Source: Bacteroidales bacterium
Lineage (GTDB): Bacteria > Bacteroidota > Bacteroidia > Bacteroidales > UBA932
Reading direction: 5' to 3'
Length of the DNA stretch: 64,000 nucleotides
NCBI GenBank assembly: GCA_017560825.1
Contig: JAFZED010000056.1
Span: forward strand, 1 to 64,000
Shown piece by piece: positions 7,270-16,046 of the stretch; position 1 is the stretch's first letter; each line of letters begins with the position of its first letter. The translations under genes and the position numbers were made by a program. A model generated the notes under the pieces. The model had not been told where the DNA came from, made no database searches, and saw only the letters and a list, made by a program, of their open reading frames with translations.

Positions 7270-8736
7270 CTACAGACGTGATTTCCACACCTCGTAGGCG
7301 TCTTTATATTCCTGAGTGTCAGATGGTTCGATAACGGCGAGCTTTTCGAGGGTCGAGAAGGCCTCGGTGTTGTCCCTGTATATTCCCGCACCTATACCTG
7401 CGCCCTTCGCTGCACCTACTGAACCGTCGGTGTCGTAGAGTTCGATGACAGCGCCGGTCACTCCCGCGAGGGTGTTGCGGAAGATCGGGCTGAGGAACAT
7501 ATTTGCGTGACCTGCGTGGATCTTGTTCACATTCATTCCCATCTGTTCCATCACCTCGATACCGTACTTGAACGAGAAGACGATGCCTTCCTGTGCCGCA
7601 CGAAGGAGATGTGCCTGTGAATGGATGTTGAAGTTCACTCCGTGGATAGAGCTGCCCACCTCACGGTTCTCGAGCATACGCTCGGCACCGTTTCCGAACG
7701 GAAGGATGCTTACGCCTGCGCTTCCGATAGGAGCTGTAGCAGCAAGGTCATTCATCTGGGCATATGAAATACCCTCCGGAGCTGCATTCCTCTTCATCCA
7801 GGAGTTCAGGATGCCTGTTCCGTTGATGCACAGGAGGACTCCAAGACGGGTCTGGTCTTCTGTGTGGTTTACGTGAGCAAAAGTGTTCACTCTCGACTTA
7901 GGATCGTAGTTCACTTCTCCCAGGACACCGTAAACTACGCCGGATGTACCTGCAGTAGAGGCGATTTCACCAGGATTGAAGACATTCAGAGACAAGGCAT
8001 TGTTAGGCTGGTCTCCTGCACGGTAGGTAACCGGCGTGCCCTCCGCAAGTCCGAGTTCAGCAGCTGCCGCCGCTGTCACTCTTCCCTGCTCCGAGAATGT
8101 CGGACGGATGTCAGCGATGAGCGACCTGTCGATTCCGTAGTAGTCCAGAAGGATCTGCGCAGGAGCGTTCTCGCTGAAGTCCCACATCATTCCCTCGGAG
8201 AGTCCCGAGATGGTTGTACAGACTTCACCTGTAAGCTTCATAGCGATGTAGTCGCCCGGAAGCATTATCTTATAGATCTTCGAATATAATTCAGGCTCGT
8301 TCTCCTTCACCCAGGCCAGTTTTGACGCTGTGAAGTTGCCAGGAGAGTTCAGCAGGTGAGACAGGCAGGCTTCGTGACCGATCTCATCGAAGGCTTTCTG
8401 GCCGTATGGAACTGCTCTTGAGTCACACCAGATGATAGACGGACGAAGGACATTGAGGTCCTTGTCCACACACACGAGGCCGTGCATCTGATATGAGATT
8501 CCAATAGCCTTGATGTCTTTCGGGTCCGCTGCGGAGGCAGCAAGAACATCAGCTGTGGCAAGCTTAAGGTTCTCCCACCAGGAAGATGGTTCCTGCTCTG
8601 CCCAGCCTGGCTTGTTGGCGATGATCGCCGCCTCTGATTTAGGATAAAATGCCGAAGCGACGCATCTGCCGCTCTGGGCATCGACGAGGCTCGCCTTTAC
8701 TGACGAGCTTCCGATATCATAACCAAGTAAATACAT
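7270..8736 (-). CDS. xylB: Xylulokinase (FGGY carbohydrate kinase)
   Basis: Phosphorylates D-xylulose to xylulose 5-phosphate, which then enters the pentose phosphate pathway. The 488-residue protein shows the FGGY-kinase fold: the phosphate-binding start LGYDIGSSSVKASLVD, GISYQMHGLV, IIWCDSRAV, the substrate/ATP region YRAGDQPNNALSLNVF, STAGTSGVVYGV, and GAAKGAGIGAG near the end. It is the first gene of the xylB-xylA-xylE unit. Its 285-base upstream region is full of potential RNA structure ending five bases before the ATG. It follows the glycosidase cluster on the same strand, which fits use of xylose freed from the glycan. Confidence 0.95.
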   Translation of the reverse strand: MYLLGYDIGSSSVKASLVDAQSGRCVASAFYPKSEAAIIANKPGWAEQEPSSWWENLKLATADVLAASAADPKDIKAIGISYQMHGLVCVDKDLNVLRPSIIWCDSRAVPYGQKAFDEIGHEACLSHLLNSPGNFTASKLAWVKENEPELYSKIYKIMLPGDYIAMKLTGEVCTTISGLSEGMMWDFSENAPAQILLDYYGIDRSLIADIRPTFSEQGRVTAAAAAELGLAEGTPVTYRAGDQPNNALSLNVFNPGEIASTAGTSGVVYGVLGEVNYDPKSRVNTFAHVNHTEDQTRLGVLLCINGTGILNSWMKRNAAPEGISYAQMNDLAATAPIGSAGVSILPFGNGAERMLENREVGSSIHGVNFNIHSQAHLLRAAQEGIVFSFKYGIEVMEQMGMNVNKIHAGHANMFLSPIFRNTLAGVTGAVIELYDTDGSVGAAKGAGIGAGIYRDNTEAFSTLEKLAVIEPSDTQEYKDAYEVWKSRL

Positions 8737-8741
8737 ATCAC

Positions 8742-8814
8742 AAGTTTCGCAAGTGTAGAATTATTGATAGTGAAGGTTGGTGAGACTTGCGAAACTTTTA
8801 CCCACCGCACCTTC
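8742..8814 (-). promoter_or_regulatory. Candidate pseudoknot or alternative-structure element in the xylB leader
   Basis: Read as minus-strand RNA, two stems interleave. Stem 1 pairs gaaggtgcggtg (8814-8803) with caccaaccttc (8782-8772), with one bulge. Stem 2 pairs aagtttcgcaagt (8797-8785) with acttgcgaaactt (8754-8742), 13 perfect pairs. The order 1-2-1'-2' is that of an H-type pseudoknot, or of two mutually exclusive hairpins. The last arm ends five bases before the xylB ATG, where it could mask the translation start. No known riboswitch class is recognised; a regulatory role is inferred. Confidence 0.45.
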
Positions 8815-8840
8815 TATGTTTACGTTACCCTCCTCCTAAA

Positions 8841-8913
8841 TCCTCCTCCTCGGGAGGAGGACTTACTATCGACCGAAGGTCTCAAAACAAGGTACTTTCG
8901 CACCTGCGAAAGT
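8841..8913 (-). other. Two further hairpins upstream of xylB
   Basis: 8841-8861 is a 9-bp stem of tcctcctcc with its complement and a 3-base loop. 8894-8913 is a 9-bp stem actttcgca/tgcgaaagt with a 2-base gap, followed in minus-strand direction by accttgtttt, so it could end transcription arriving from the GH2 gene. It could equally be part of the xylB leader. The TTTCGCA core recurs in the pseudoknot stem at 8742-8797. Confidence 0.45.
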
Positions 8914-8947
8914 TAAGTTATAGTTTGAGCGTTATCAGTTATCCTTA

Positions 8948-8955
8948 CAAATATA
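8948..8955 (-). promoter_or_regulatory. Candidate -7 box for xylB
   Basis: The minus strand reads TATATTTG, matching the Bacteroidota TAnnTTTG. No good -33 TTTG is found 19-21 bases upstream (AATG is the closest). If used, it would give a leader of about 200 bases containing all three structured elements. Confidence 0.3.
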
Positions 8956-9021
8956 AAATTTATCTGTGAGATTTCATTCATCTGGGGGAAAGGTTCTGAC
9001 ATCTGTTACATTTATGATAAA

Positions 9022-11550
9022 CTATTTTTCAAATTCGATAGAAACAGATGCAGGTTTAAGGCCATCAGAAGTGGCTGTAAGCTTGGTTCTACCCTTTTCC
9101 GCCGCCTCAAGTACCACAAGGCACTTTCCATAGAAAGCCTTACGCTTGTTGTCTTTGAAACGTTCCATCGAAACCGGGTTGCCGTTATCAGTTCCGACAA
9201 TTTCCGCTCCGGAAGACACCTCGAACTGCACAAGATTGTCAGCGTATGGACAGAGATTGCCGTCCTTGTCAAGGATCTCCACAGCGACGTATGCCAGAGC
9301 ATCATCAGCGACGCCGTCGCCATATTTCTTGGCCGAAAGCCTTATCTTCGCCGGCTCCCCTGCCGTACGTATAGTCTTGGAAGCGACCTGCTTTCCATCC
9401 TTGCGTGCCACGACCTCAACGCAGCCAGGCTCATAAACCGTACGCCATACGGTGTGCAGAAAGTCATCGGTCTTCGACCTCACGCCCTGCGAGCGGCCGT
9501 TTACGAACAATTCCACTTCATCGGCATTGTTGTAATAGCACCACAGATCCACCTCCTGACCCGGAGTCCAGTTCCAATGAGGGAAAAGATGAAGAACAGG
9601 CTCGTCTGTCCACTCTGACTTATAAAGATAGTATACATCCTTAGGGAATCCTGCCAGGTCCACAATGCCGAAATAAGAGCTGCGTGCAGGCCAGCCATAC
9701 GGAGTAGGCTCACCGATGTAGTCAAAACCGGTCCAGACGAACTGACCGCTTACGAAGTCATTGTCACGTACAAGCTTGAGGGTCTCTTCGTGAGTATTTC
9801 CCCAAGGCGCGTGGCAGTTGTCGTAAGATGAGCAGGAGAAGGACGGATCATAATACGGGATGTCCCATCTGTCAGGGCAGATGACCATACTGTCGCTCGG
9901 CATCACATAATAGCCGCGGGTCATAAGTGCAGAGTTGCTCTCTGTGATGATGAAAGGCTTTCCAGGGAAATGCTTAGGAACATCTGCAACATTCTGATTA
10001 TGATAGTTATAGCCAATAATGTCAAGCGCTCCGCTGCGGAAAAGATGGTTATAAGGATTCGGTTCATTACAACCTGCTGTGACAGGCCTTGACGGATCAA
10101 GCGCACGTACCATATCAGCAAGTTTCTTTGTAAGAAGCGAATTTACGCTCATTCCCTCCCCTTCCTTGGCAAGCATATCTGCAGAATGGCCGAAGTTAAG
10201 GATGAGATTGGCCTCAGCAAGGCTGAGAGTGTCTGCAGCAGCATCTGACCACTGCTCAAGTACTTCATTTCCGATGCTCCACATAAAGATTGACGGATGA
10301 TTGCGGTCGCGGAGGATGAAATCGGCCAGGTCGCGCTCGTGCCACTCGTTGAAATGACGCGAGTAGTCATAGGTAGTCTTCCTCTTTCTCCACATATCAA
10401 ACGCTTCGTCCTGAACGATGAAGCCCATCTCGTCACAGAGATCAAGCAACTCCGGAGCTGGTGGATTGTGAGAAGTACGGATCGCGTTGCAACCCATCTC
10501 CTTCATAATTTCCAGCTGACGTCTCGCAGCATTCTTATTGAAAGCAGAGCCGAGACATCCGAAGTCGTGGTGCAGGCACACACCGTTGATCTTCACAGGC
10601 TTTCCGTTAAGGGAGAATCCCACCTCCGGACTGAAGAAGAAATGCCTCAGACCTGTCTTTGTCTCCACCCTGTCTAGAAGCTTGCCTTCAGCAGTCGCGA
10701 TCTCAGTCACAAGAGTGTAAAGATACGGATCATCAATGTCCCAAAGACGAGGTTCCGAGATTCGCACCATCTGTTCCTGAGCCCCCAGATCAGTTAGTTT
10801 ATATTTATCCTCAACAGATCCTGCAACCCTGCCGTCAGCATCAAGGGCTATCTGTCTGAGAACGACCTCATCAAGACCCTGGTCATCGCAGACAATGTCT
10901 GTCTGTACAAAGAGAAATCCCTCGTGAAGTTCGCCAAGTTCATCACAGGAAGCACTCTGAAGATAAGTCAGCTTAGGTTCTGCAAAGACTCCATACGGAG
11001 CCACTCTCACCTTGCCGGTCTTTGTAAGCCACACATTACGATAGATTCCACATCCGGAATACCAACGGGAATTAGGCTGCTCCGAGTTATCTACACGGAC
11101 AGCCACCACATTCTCGGCATCCCACTTAAGAAGCGGAGATATATCATAACCAAAGGATATATATCCATACGGACGTACGCCAAGGCTGACGCCGTTGACG
11201 AACACCTCCGCATTCATATATACACCGTCAAAATCCAGTCTCCACACTCTTTCCGCCTCTTCTGCAGGTGCAAAGAATGTCTTTCGGTACCAGCCGATTC
11301 CGCCCGGGAGGGCACCGCCACCGGTTCCCGATGGATTCTCCGGGCTGAAGTCGCCCTCTACAGCCCAGTCGTGCGGCAATTCAAGCTGACGCCAGTCGGA
11401 GTCGTCATAAGACGGATCAGAAGCCTCAGCCACATCCCCCAGATGGAATCTCCAGCCATCATTGAAGTCCAGGACCTCTCTAGGAGAAACAGCACTGCTG
11501 CACCCTGTCATAAGGATGCAGCAGAATATAAGATTAAGCAGATTTCTCAT
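9022..11550 (-). CDS. GH2 beta-galactosidase-type lipoprotein
   Basis: An exported glycoside hydrolase, probably removing terminal beta-galactose. The 842-residue protein has a lipoprotein signal (lipobox LMTGC, Cys17). A jelly-roll sugar-binding domain follows (about 25-180, with GWYRKTFF and SRWYSGCGIYRNVWL), then an Ig-like domain, then the TIM barrel (about 300-620), with C-terminal beta-sandwich domains (Big_4-like and DUF4982-like) to the end. The acid/base is Glu429 in SIGNEV and the nucleophile Glu537 in IITESNS, both in family positions. It is the last glycosidase of the cluster, five bases after the GH31. Galactose as target is inferred; glucuronidase or mannosidase activity occurs in the same family. 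Confidence 0.9.
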   Translation of the reverse strand: MRNLLNLIFCCILMTGCSSAVSPREVLDFNDGWRFHLGDVAEASDPSYDDSDWRQLELPHDWAVEGDFSPENPSGTGGGALPGGIGWYRKTFFAPAEEAERVWRLDFDGVYMNAEVFVNGVSLGVRPYGYISFGYDISPLLKWDAENVVAVRVDNSEQPNSRWYSGCGIYRNVWLTKTGKVRVAPYGVFAEPKLTYLQSASCDELGELHEGFLFVQTDIVCDDQGLDEVVLRQIALDADGRVAGSVEDKYKLTDLGAQEQMVRISEPRLWDIDDPYLYTLVTEIATAEGKLLDRVETKTGLRHFFFSPEVGFSLNGKPVKINGVCLHHDFGCLGSAFNKNAARRQLEIMKEMGCNAIRTSHNPPAPELLDLCDEMGFIVQDEAFDMWRKRKTTYDYSRHFNEWHERDLADFILRDRNHPSIFMWSIGNEVLEQWSDAAADTLSLAEANLILNFGHSADMLAKEGEGMSVNSLLTKKLADMVRALDPSRPVTAGCNEPNPYNHLFRSGALDIIGYNYHNQNVADVPKHFPGKPFIITESNSALMTRGYYVMPSDSMVICPDRWDIPYYDPSFSCSSYDNCHAPWGNTHEETLKLVRDNDFVSGQFVWTGFDYIGEPTPYGWPARSSYFGIVDLAGFPKDVYYLYKSEWTDEPVLHLFPHWNWTPGQEVDLWCYYNNADEVELFVNGRSQGVRSKTDDFLHTVWRTVYEPGCVEVVARKDGKQVASKTIRTAGEPAKIRLSAKKYGDGVADDALAYVAVEILDKDGNLCPYADNLVQFEVSSGAEIVGTDNGNPVSMERFKDNKRKAFYGKCLVVLEAAEKGRTKLTATSDGLKPASVSIEFEK

Positions 11551-11555
11551 AACTA

Positions 11556-14408
11556 TTAAAGGACAACCTTCATAGAAAGTCCGTTGTAAGTCACAGTCTG
11601 AGTCTTGCCTACGCCGTTCTTAGAGACAGGGATGATGTTGAAGGTCCTCTCCTGAAGCATTCCAGGGAACTCTCCCTGACGCTCCTCAATAGAGAGAAGT
11701 CTCATCCTGTCGTCATATTTGAACTCGATCATCGAGTACAGACCCTTCTCGTAATTGTAGTTTACATTCTCGTCCTCATAGAGGGTGAACTCACCGTCTG
11801 CACCCATATACACGTAGAGGTCGATCACATCAGCAGGCTTCTGGTCTGTCCACTGGATCTCAGGACCGCAAGGAACAATAGAACCGGCGCGGACATAGAG
11901 AGGCATTCTGTCATATGGGGCCGCAACTGTCCTTTCGGCACCGCCAGAGAGGAACTCGTTGGTGTAGAAGTCGTACCAGCCCTCACATTCAGGGAAATAA
12001 ACCTCGCGCGAGCGCGCACCGTACTCATATACAGGAGCAACGAGGAATGAAGGACCGAACATATAGGTGTCGCCGATGTTCTCGACCTTCTTGTCAGCGA
12101 GGAAGTCCATCACCAGCGGACGCATAATTGTATAATCCTCAAACCAGGTCATACCTGCCAATGAGTAGATGTAAGGCATAAGGGTATAACGGAGTTTTGT
12201 GTAATATACGATAGACTCATATGCCGGATGTCCTTCTGGAGCGATCTCCCAAGGCTCGCGGAAAGGATACTGACCGTGTGCACGGAAGAGCGGACAGAAT
12301 GCTCCGAACTGGAACCAGCGAGTGTTGAGCTCACGCCACTCCTTCTGGTCTGCATTCTCGCGACCTGTACGGTTGAAGATTTCCTGACCAGCTACGAATC
12401 TGTTCTCTACACAGAAACCTCCGATGTCCATTGTCCAGTAAGGGATACCGCTGATCGCGAAGTTCAGACCTGCAGAGATCTGTGCCTTCATATCCTCCCA
12501 ACGTGTTGCGATGTCACCGCTCCAAGTTGCTGTAGAGTACCTCTGAAGACCTGCAAAGCCGCTTCTTGTAAGGAGGAAGACGCGCTTGTCAGGATCCACG
12601 CCACGCTGTCCGTTGTAGATTGCATCAGCATTTACGATAGAGTAGGTGTTGAAATACTCTGTCGAAGAGCCGAGGGCTGTAGGTCCGCAGAGTGCCTTTC
12701 TGTAGTCCATATCAGTACAGTCGCGCACGTTAGGCTCAGAAGCGTCCATCCACCACGCATCGATACCGAGCGGATAGTAATGGTCGTACATCTGTTTCCA
12801 GAAGAGCTCACGCGCTCCCTTTGCATATGCATCATAGAAGCCATAGAGATAGCCCTGGCCGATCCAGTCGCGTACGCCGTCCTCATTGGCCTTGTTGTAC
12901 ATCCATCCCTTGTCGTTGAGTTCCTTGTAGTGCTCTGTGTTCACGTAGAACTTAGGCCACACAGAAATCATCATTCGGCCGCCCATATTATGGATAGAAT
13001 CGACCATAGCCTTAGGATCAGGGAAACGTGCGGGATCGAACTCGTGGCTTCCCCACTGGTCTTCTTCCCAATGGCTCCAGTCCATCACGATGTTGTCGAT
13101 AGGGATGTTTCTCTTGCGGAAGCCCTCAAGCGCCTGGATCATCTCTGTAGAAGTCTTGTAGCGCTCACGGCTCTGCCAGTATCCCATAGCCCACTTAGGC
13201 ATAATCTGAGCCTTTCCGGTGAGGGTTCTGTAACCCTTGATGATCTCATCCATATCATCACCGGCAACAAAGTACCAGTCCATCTGCTTGCTCATCTCAC
13301 TCCACCAAGAGTGCTTTGCCTGCTCTACAGGATCCACCACGTCATAGACTCTCAGGCCACAGTATGACACGCCTCCGTCTGGCTGCCAGTCAATACAGAT
13401 AGGAGTCTTCTCCCCTGCCTTAAGGTTGACTGTAAACTTATATGAGTTAGGGTTCCAGGCTGTTCTCCAACGCTCTGGAACAACAACCTCACCTCCAATA
13501 GTAACGGTAGTATAACCAGCATAATAAAGAATAAACTGGTAGTCACCTGTCTGAGAGGCCTCGATACAGCCCTCATACTTTACGTTTGAACCATAGAACT
13601 GGAAGTCCTCTGGAAGATTGACAACACGTGTCATCTCAGGAGCCACAAGATACTCGAAGTAAAGCTTTGGTTCTTCGCGTACCAGGGTCTCGCCACGCAT
13701 TGGTGTGTAAGTTCCTGTCAAAGTACCTTTTTCTCCAGTCTTTGAGTACAGAGTAAACACGTCGCCCAACTGCTTGTAATCCTCCGGGTTACCGAAACGC
13801 ATAATCGAGTAGCTGTCCATCAGGACGCCATAGCCCTTGTTGGACACGATAAACGGCACTGACACCTTGGTATTGTACTGGAAAAGCTGCTCGTTCTTTC
13901 CCTTGTAGTTGAACTCGTCAGCCTGATGCTGTCCAAGGCCGTAGAATGCCTCGTCTTCAGGAGACTCAAACACCTGACGGAAAGAATAGCCGTGTGTTCC
14001 TTCCACTTCAATCGGTTCGAACGACTTTCCACCACCGTTCTGCTCGGCAAGGATTACGTTACCTTCAAGATCGGTAAACCACACTTCACCTGTAGCTGTG
14101 CAGACATTTGCTTTCACGGCAGAAGTTGCTACAGTCACGGTCTCACTGTTCTGCTCGACTGTAAACGGAGTCTTTTCCTCAGAAGGAAGAACTACAAGAC
14201 TCTCAGGATCAGCAAATCTCTTCTCCGGTGTAGCTGAAACACGGATGAGTTTCTCTCCTACAACCTCAAGGCGCACCAAAGCAGGTCCGTTCTCTGCAGG
14301 AGACTGGACTTTCACCGTAACGCCGTTTTCATTTTGCTTCACTGCACCTGTACACGCGGTCAGAGCCATCGCGGCCAAGGCAATAAATAGGGTTAGTTTA
14401 GTTTTCAT
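11556..14408 (-). CDS. GH31 alpha-xylosidase with PA14 insert (lipoprotein)
   Basis: Likely removes non-reducing-end alpha-xylose from xyloglucan oligosaccharides. The 950-residue protein has a lipobox (ALTAC, Cys19), the GH31 N-terminal sandwich, and an inserted PA14 domain at about 262-358. The (beta/alpha)8 barrel follows, with the nucleophile Asp555 in WWMDASEPN. A PA14 insert at this point is characteristic of the xyloglucan alpha-xylosidases typified by Cellvibrio Xyl31A and the Bacteroides ovatus XyGUL enzyme. The C-terminus contains the usual DUF5110-type beta domains. It lies nine bases after the GH43 gene and five before GH2. Specificity is inferred from architecture and from the xyl operon next door. 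Confidence 0.92.
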   Translation of the reverse strand: MKTKLTLFIALAAMALTACTGAVKQNENGVTVKVQSPAENGPALVRLEVVGEKLIRVSATPEKRFADPESLVVLPSEEKTPFTVEQNSETVTVATSAVKANVCTATGEVWFTDLEGNVILAEQNGGGKSFEPIEVEGTHGYSFRQVFESPEDEAFYGLGQHQADEFNYKGKNEQLFQYNTKVSVPFIVSNKGYGVLMDSYSIMRFGNPEDYKQLGDVFTLYSKTGEKGTLTGTYTPMRGETLVREEPKLYFEYLVAPEMTRVVNLPEDFQFYGSNVKYEGCIEASQTGDYQFILYYAGYTTVTIGGEVVVPERWRTAWNPNSYKFTVNLKAGEKTPICIDWQPDGGVSYCGLRVYDVVDPVEQAKHSWWSEMSKQMDWYFVAGDDMDEIIKGYRTLTGKAQIMPKWAMGYWQSRERYKTSTEMIQALEGFRKRNIPIDNIVMDWSHWEEDQWGSHEFDPARFPDPKAMVDSIHNMGGRMMISVWPKFYVNTEHYKELNDKGWMYNKANEDGVRDWIGQGYLYGFYDAYAKGARELFWKQMYDHYYPLGIDAWWMDASEPNVRDCTDMDYRKALCGPTALGSSTEYFNTYSIVNADAIYNGQRGVDPDKRVFLLTRSGFAGLQRYSTATWSGDIATRWEDMKAQISAGLNFAISGIPYWTMDIGGFCVENRFVAGQEIFNRTGRENADQKEWRELNTRWFQFGAFCPLFRAHGQYPFREPWEIAPEGHPAYESIVYYTKLRYTLMPYIYSLAGMTWFEDYTIMRPLVMDFLADKKVENIGDTYMFGPSFLVAPVYEYGARSREVYFPECEGWYDFYTNEFLSGGAERTVAAPYDRMPLYVRAGSIVPCGPEIQWTDQKPADVIDLYVYMGADGEFTLYEDENVNYNYEKGLYSMIEFKYDDRMRLLSIEERQGEFPGMLQERTFNIIPVSKNGVGKTQTVTYNGLSMKVVL

Positions 14409-14417
14409 AAAATAGTG

Positions 14418-16043
14418 TTATTTGAATTTAAGATTATTCAGTATACATATAGATTTCTCTTTCACTTCCGAGCTGAATTTCAGGTATATGGCGTGTTTAC
14501 CGTCCATCTTTCCAAGCTCAGGCACGGCAATCTCCAGATCGACAGCCTCTGCCGGCATATCTTTCTTAAGGTCAATGCTTCCCAGAACCACACCTCCCTG
14601 AGATGTCCAAGGTCTGTCAGCCATCACTGTAATCGTTCCATCGACACCCTCCGGCACCACATTGAGGATCAGCTTGAGATTCCTGCGGCCGTGAGTCTCA
14701 GTAAAGTTGAAGTACTTGTAGCCTACAATCGAACCGTCAGTGTTGTTCACAATCTGATTGGTGTTGTTTCTAAGTGCGTACGGAGCCTCGAACTTATCTT
14801 CTGTACCATAACCTGAAGCAATGTAGGATCCGAAGAAAATATTGTTCGGGTACTCGTGTATTGCCACCTTCGGTCCTGTGTACCAGCACGCTACAGCTGC
14901 AGAGTGCGCTTCAAGAGGATTCAGGCCGTTCAAGGAGAATCCTTCCGAGTTGTACTCGCCTTCAGAGATCTCGACCTTGCCTCCTTTACCCTTCTCGACC
15001 TTGACGGTAATAGGAGCTACCATAGCCTGACGGGCATACTCATTTGTACCGGTCTGCCTGTGATAGAACACATACCACTGGTCCTTTATCTGGCATATTC
15101 CTCCGTGAGTGTTTCCAGCGACATATCCGGAAGCAATCACATTGCCGTTTTCATCGATTTCGCGGCCACGGCCGTCAATGATGGTACCACCGTAGGTCCA
15201 AGGGCCGAGAGGGCCGTCGCCGTAGGCGTAGGCCAATGTATAATTCGACGCAGGGAGGCCGAATTCGCCGTCAAGAGTCACGCGGCTGTACACAAGGACA
15301 TATTTGTCCTCAATCTTGCGCATCGATGAAGCTTCGAAGAAGCGGAACACATCCTCATCGGTCTTGCTGCTGGAAATCATATCTGTAATGATCTGAGTCC
15401 CCTCTTTAAGTGTACACATCGTATTCGGGTCAAGCTCAGCGGCATATGAGCACTCAAATCCCCAGTAGCCGTATACTCTGCCGTCATCATCCACGAAGAC
15501 AGACGGGTCAAACTCCAGGATTCCCTCTGTCCACGACGGATTCTCCTTGCTCCAGTTGCACACTTCGAAAGGTCCGTCCGGGCGGCGGCTCTTCGCGATG
15601 AGAGAGCGTCTTCCGAACTCCATATCGTTAGGGAAAAGATAGTACATCTTGGTACCGTCAGCCTCGATCTTCTCAGCCACATCAGGGGCATAAAGGACAT
15701 CAGAAAGTCCTTTATCATTCAAAGGTTCGCCAAGAGCGTTCTCCTTGACACGCAGGATCTCACCGTCATAGCGCCACTCATTGAGATTGTCAACAGAAGC
15801 CGACCACACGACAAGCTCACGTCCGCAGTAGCCTGTGATCATCGAATCGTGCGAGCCATAGACATAGACCCTGTACTCACCTGGTCTGTCAGGATCCTCA
15901 AATATATAAGGCTCTCCGTCAGGAGTATGCTCCCACATCGGAAGATAAGGGTTTCCTACGGTAGAGGGAACCTCATCTCCAGATGGAGCGCAGGCTGTCA
16001 AGGCGACAAATGTCGCAGCCACAGCAAGTTTCAGTGCTTTCAT
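14418..16043 (-). CDS. GH43 arabinofuranosidase/xylosidase-type lipoprotein
   Basis: The 541-residue protein has a lipobox (ALTAC, Cys18) and a five-bladed GH43 propeller to about residue 350. The presumed base is Asp50 (EDPDRPGEY), the pKa-tuning Asp is Asp179 (LEFDPSVFVDDDG) and the acid is Glu237 (FRFFEASSMRKI). About 400-541 forms a beta-sandwich resembling a CBM6-type domain (GYKYFNF, GVDGTITVMADRPW, HAIYLKF). The substrate is most likely an alpha-L-arabinofuranosyl or beta-xylosyl side group. It sits between the two GH31 genes with gaps of 3 and 9 bases. GH43 also contains exo-beta-galactanases, so the substrate call is tentative. Confidence 0.85.
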   Translation of the reverse strand: MKALKLAVAATFVALTACAPSGDEVPSTVGNPYLPMWEHTPDGEPYIFEDPDRPGEYRVYVYGSHDSMITGYCGRELVVWSASVDNLNEWRYDGEILRVKENALGEPLNDKGLSDVLYAPDVAEKIEADGTKMYYLFPNDMEFGRRSLIAKSRRPDGPFEVCNWSKENPSWTEGILEFDPSVFVDDDGRVYGYWGFECSYAAELDPNTMCTLKEGTQIITDMISSSKTDEDVFRFFEASSMRKIEDKYVLVYSRVTLDGEFGLPASNYTLAYAYGDGPLGPWTYGGTIIDGRGREIDENGNVIASGYVAGNTHGGICQIKDQWYVFYHRQTGTNEYARQAMVAPITVKVEKGKGGKVEISEGEYNSEGFSLNGLNPLEAHSAAVACWYTGPKVAIHEYPNNIFFGSYIASGYGTEDKFEAPYALRNNTNQIVNNTDGSIVGYKYFNFTETHGRRNLKLILNVVPEGVDGTITVMADRPWTSQGGVVLGSIDLKKDMPAEAVDLEIAVPELGKMDGKHAIYLKFSSEVKEKSICILNNLKFK

Positions 16044-16046
16044 ATA

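Noticed and set aside
12228..13367. 379-codon plus-strand open frame
   Set aside because: It lies wholly antisense to the intact GH31 gene with its catalytic motif, has no domain, and has the V/L/C/H-rich composition of a codon-bias shadow.
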